From: Lineolata rhizophorae
Lineage: Eukaryota > Ascomycota > Dothideomycetes > Lineolatales > Lineolataceae
Length of the DNA: 51,572 bases
Assembly: GCA_010093515.1 (NCBI GenBank)
Contig: MU001681.1
Span: 1,017,276 to 1,068,847, forward strand
Direction of reading: 5' to 3'
Positions 46,374 through 51,572 of the stretch are shown piece after piece. A program made the translations under genes and the position numbers. The number at the start of each line of letters is the position of its first letter. Positions within the stretch are counted from its first letter, which is position 1. The notes beneath the pieces are model-generated. The model worked only from the letters and a program-made list of their open reading frames with translations, was not told where the DNA came from and searched no databases.

Positions 46374-48171
46374 TGTGCTCGTGTCCGTGCCAAAGGGGGC
46401 CAGAACGCTTCGAAAAAGAGCCAAGTACATACGCAGGAGCGGCAAAATGCAAAACATGCGATTCGACCGAGCGCGAATTCTTCTTTTTCTTTCATTTGCG
46501 CTTTGCCCTTTCCACTGCTAGGTGGGCAGTATCAAGCTCCGCGCGGAAAGCTCGCCTGCCAGCACCTTGCCGGCCCCACCCCGCCGCCCCACGGCCAGGG
46601 ACGGCAGTTTCCACTGAATAGAGCAGGCATCCGCCATCATCCGGGCGATGGTGTGCTTCTGGGCATTTCTGACTTGGAAGAATTCCCTCATCATAAGGAT
46701 ATTTTCAACATTTTCTTCTCCTCCATTAGCGGTAAGCTTTCGATGCCTGAGCCGAGTGTGGAGTGGTAAAACAGGCGCCAATCTGACGGAGCGAGGCGCT
46801 TAGCTGCGGCAAGCGATGGGGGCAGGGAGGTGGTGGGGAGCTCTGCTCTCACACACCTCCGACAACGGCGATGGTGGCTCCTGTGGGTCCTGCTCCAGAA
46901 AGACGCCACAGCAATACTTGCGATGTTGCTGAGGCACGACCAATTTCTCGAAGGCGCACAATAGCGCTCGTGGATTCCGGATGAAAGGGCACAGTTTTGC
47001 AGCCACCAAAAAGCCGAACATGCCGTTTTGCTGAGTCAAGACATGATGGCGGGGCGAGGCGGCGGGGCAATTCTGTCGTGCGCGCCGCTTTCGCCTCGAG
47101 GCCGGTGGGTCAGCTTAATCGGTATTATAAACGGTGCCGTCAATCCCGTAAGAGGCTGACTGATGGCGGCATGGCATTTTGCCCTGGGCCACGACACTGG
47201 CATTGAGCTAGGGCAATAGGCATCATCGGCACCATCCAGGCGTACTCCGCATCGTGGACTACTGCTGCTGTTGCTGCTGTTGCTGCTGCTATTCTTACTC
47301 CGTAACGGGAATGCAAATATAGATTGCCCGGCCCTGCACCCTCATCTCCGTCACTCAGGGCTTCTGCTTGGCCATTCTCCCGTGCTGCGTTGGCGTTTTG
47401 TTTCGGCCGTGCGTCAAGTCTTCCTCTGATCCTCGGGGTCTGATACAACAAAGCTGCTCTCAGTCGGTGCTTCAGCAGTCAGTGGCGCGAGCACGGTAAA
47501 GGGAGACAAGACAGAAACGCGAGAGACGGGAAAGAAGAGCGCGCACGCCGAAAGGGACGGAGAGGCCGGACGAGCCAACGGGTTGCAGCAGGCTCAAGTC
47601 GAGCACGGCCGCGTTGCGTCACAGCGCTGGGCTCCTAAAGTCCGGCAAGTCCTGCGGCGTACCTCCGTCCCCGATCTTCTGACAAAGCTCGGTAAATCGC
47701 ACAGCCCGCCAAGTTGCTAAGCCGTTGCTAAGGAAGAGCTCCCTAGGTAATCCCGCGGGACGCGGAGGTGAAGGGTAAAGAGGGAAGAAGGGGAAGGAAA
47801 AAGAGTGGGCGCGCGCACATCGGTCTCCCAGGCCGCTTTTACCCACGTCAAAACGGCCCCTCGTCAAGCGCCTGGGGGTTCACCTCGCCGACCGGCCGAC
47901 CCCACGACACACGTCCCGCCGCACCTTGCCAGAGCTCTCCCTCGTCTCTCTGCCGCCAGACCCCCCTTCTCTCTTCATCCAACCTGGGCCCGCACTTCCC
48001 ACTTCGCATAATAGCAGCTGCTGTACTGCGCCCGTTGCCCTGCGGTTCCCCCTCCCTTTTTTTCCCGTCTTCTCCGTTCTACGCGGCGCAGACCGACCGG
48101 CCGGCGCTCCCTAGCCGCCCGCTCCTCCCGCGAAGGAAGCCTTCCCGTCTAGCGCAGCTGCTGCCGGCGCC
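46374..48171. promoter_or_regulatory. Upstream region of glucose-6-phosphate dehydrogenase
   Basis: A 1.8-kb gap before the G6PD start. A pyrimidine-rich leader occupies about 48047-48080 and a CTG/TTG repeat 47262-47290. Minus-strand frames near 46800-47021 and 46560-46700 have fairly natural amino-acid composition but no known domain and no clear splice chain, so they are not called as genes. Confidence 0.45.
47262..47290. repeat. CTG/TTG trinucleotide repeat
   Basis: About nine CTG or TTG units in the G6PD upstream region. It is likely polymorphic and not within a supported coding frame. Confidence 0.7.
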
Positions 48172-50872
<2,701 letters not shown>

Positions 50873-51199
50873 GTCAGGGCGGGGGCCGGATGGTGGCGTA
50901 TTGCGCGCTCTAGACTTGGAGGCTGTGGCAGAGAGAAGGAGTGGTGGGAAATGAATTGGGGGGGGGTTTATAGTTATGGGAGGTGGCGCCAATCGAATGG
51001 ACTTGTAGAGGGTGTGGGATTGGAGTGGTGATGATTTGATGTTGTAGTTGTTGACCTTTTTCAATTGGTAGCTGTCCGTCCGAGGAAATAAAGCGATTCC
51101 TTTTTCCTTTCCTTTTTATCTTGGCTGTAGCTGGATCTAGTGGGCTAGACACATGGACGGACAGCGCTTGGCTTTGCGCCGTTATTTTCTGTTATGCCG
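50873..51199. other. 3' flank of glucose-6-phosphate dehydrogenase
   Basis: Presumed 3' UTR and downstream sequence. Apart from the AATAAA at 51087-51092, I see no feature or exon. Confidence 0.5.
51087..51092 (+). terminator. AATAAA polyadenylation-type signal after G6PD
   Basis: An exact AATAAA lies 215 bp after the G6PD stop codon, followed by a T-rich stretch. The function is inferred from position. Confidence 0.45.
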
Positions 51200-51572
51200 C
51201 CCCAAAGCTCATGCTGCTAGACCCTTCTACTTACGTGACCCGCTTATCTTTTACAGCGCAGTTTCTAATACACTTGCTAGAAATTATTATCCTTTAGTAA
51301 AAGGAATAAATTCTATCCCCTAGGTCTATAAGATAGGATCCTGTAGAGCTTTATAACCTTACGAGCTTAAGCTCTCTTCTATAAAGGATAGCTGCTTGTT
51401 CTAGTTATTATCATTAGCGTAAAAGGACACTATTTTATAAGCGTGGGTGACCATTCTTTTATTTTTACAATAATACTACGGTAGCTTTCACTGTGGTATG
51501 TCCGTAAATCTGGATTAAACCTACTATACAAGTAACGTGTTTCATCACCGAGTCGTCAATATCACCGAGTCG
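51200..51572. repeat. AT/TA-rich tract, probable RIP-degraded repeat
   Basis: Composition changes sharply from the G6PD 3' flank to AT-rich DNA with many TA steps and few long GC words, as left by repeat-induced point mutation of old transposons in filamentous ascomycetes. No intact open frame or terminal repeat is visible. At the very end ATCACCGAGTCG occurs twice (51544-51555 and 51561-51572), separated by TCAAT. Confidence 0.4.

Noticed and set aside
51447-51455. GGGTGACCA-like word resembling the 5S rRNA internal region
   Set aside because: Only about nine bases match; the neighbouring 5S sequence is absent.

Overview
The window is nuclear DNA of a filamentous ascomycete (Pezizomycotina, most likely a sordariomycete). 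The evidence is short introns (mostly 50-140 nt) with GTRNGT donors and CTAAC/CTGAC-like branch sites, GC-rich third codon positions in the larger exons, genes mostly packed 100-650 bp apart, and a WOPR-family developmental regulator of fungal type. No bacterial, viral or intact transposon gene was recognised. Exon models were built by reading splice sites and checking that codon phase is kept; they are predictions.

Layout. 0.4-10.7 kb is compact: a CYP7/CYP8-like cytochrome P450 (-), ITP pyrophosphatase (+), the FAP7/AK6 ribosome-assembly kinase (-), a CorA-like membrane protein (+), mitochondrial tRNA-modification protein MTO1 (+), then mitochondrial cardiolipin synthase (-) reaching to 12.5 kb. 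12.5-17.7 kb holds no recognisable gene. 17.7-19.7 kb encodes a WOPR (Wor1/Ryp1/Sge1, Gti1/Pac2) transcription factor on the minus strand. Upstream of it lies about 18 kb (19.7-37.6 kb) with no gene I can support, full of microsatellites, G-runs and TACATA/GTATGT tracts. 37.6-42.8 kb is a P5B-type ATPase (Ypk9/ATP13A2, vacuolar polyamine/cation transport) in 8 exons. A possible 72-residue gene sits just upstream of it. 44.1-44.9 kb is ribosomal protein eL33 in five small exons, one only 10 nt. A previously hidden four-exon gene of unknown function lies at 45.7-46.4 kb. 48.2-50.9 kb is glucose-6-phosphate dehydrogenase (+). The last 400 bp turn AT-rich and look like an old mutated repeat.

The genes are independently transcribed housekeeping genes (translation, nucleotide sanitation, mitochondrial lipid and tRNA biology, NADPH supply, vacuolar transport) around one developmental master regulator. 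The feature most worth pursuing is the very large gene-poor domain around the WOPR gene. It resembles the oversized control regions known for WOR1-type switch genes, and it contains a perfect 21-bp inverted repeat and several G-quadruplex-capable runs. Two or three small intron-rich genes were recovered only by following splice sites, so other small genes may remain hidden in the gene-poor stretches.
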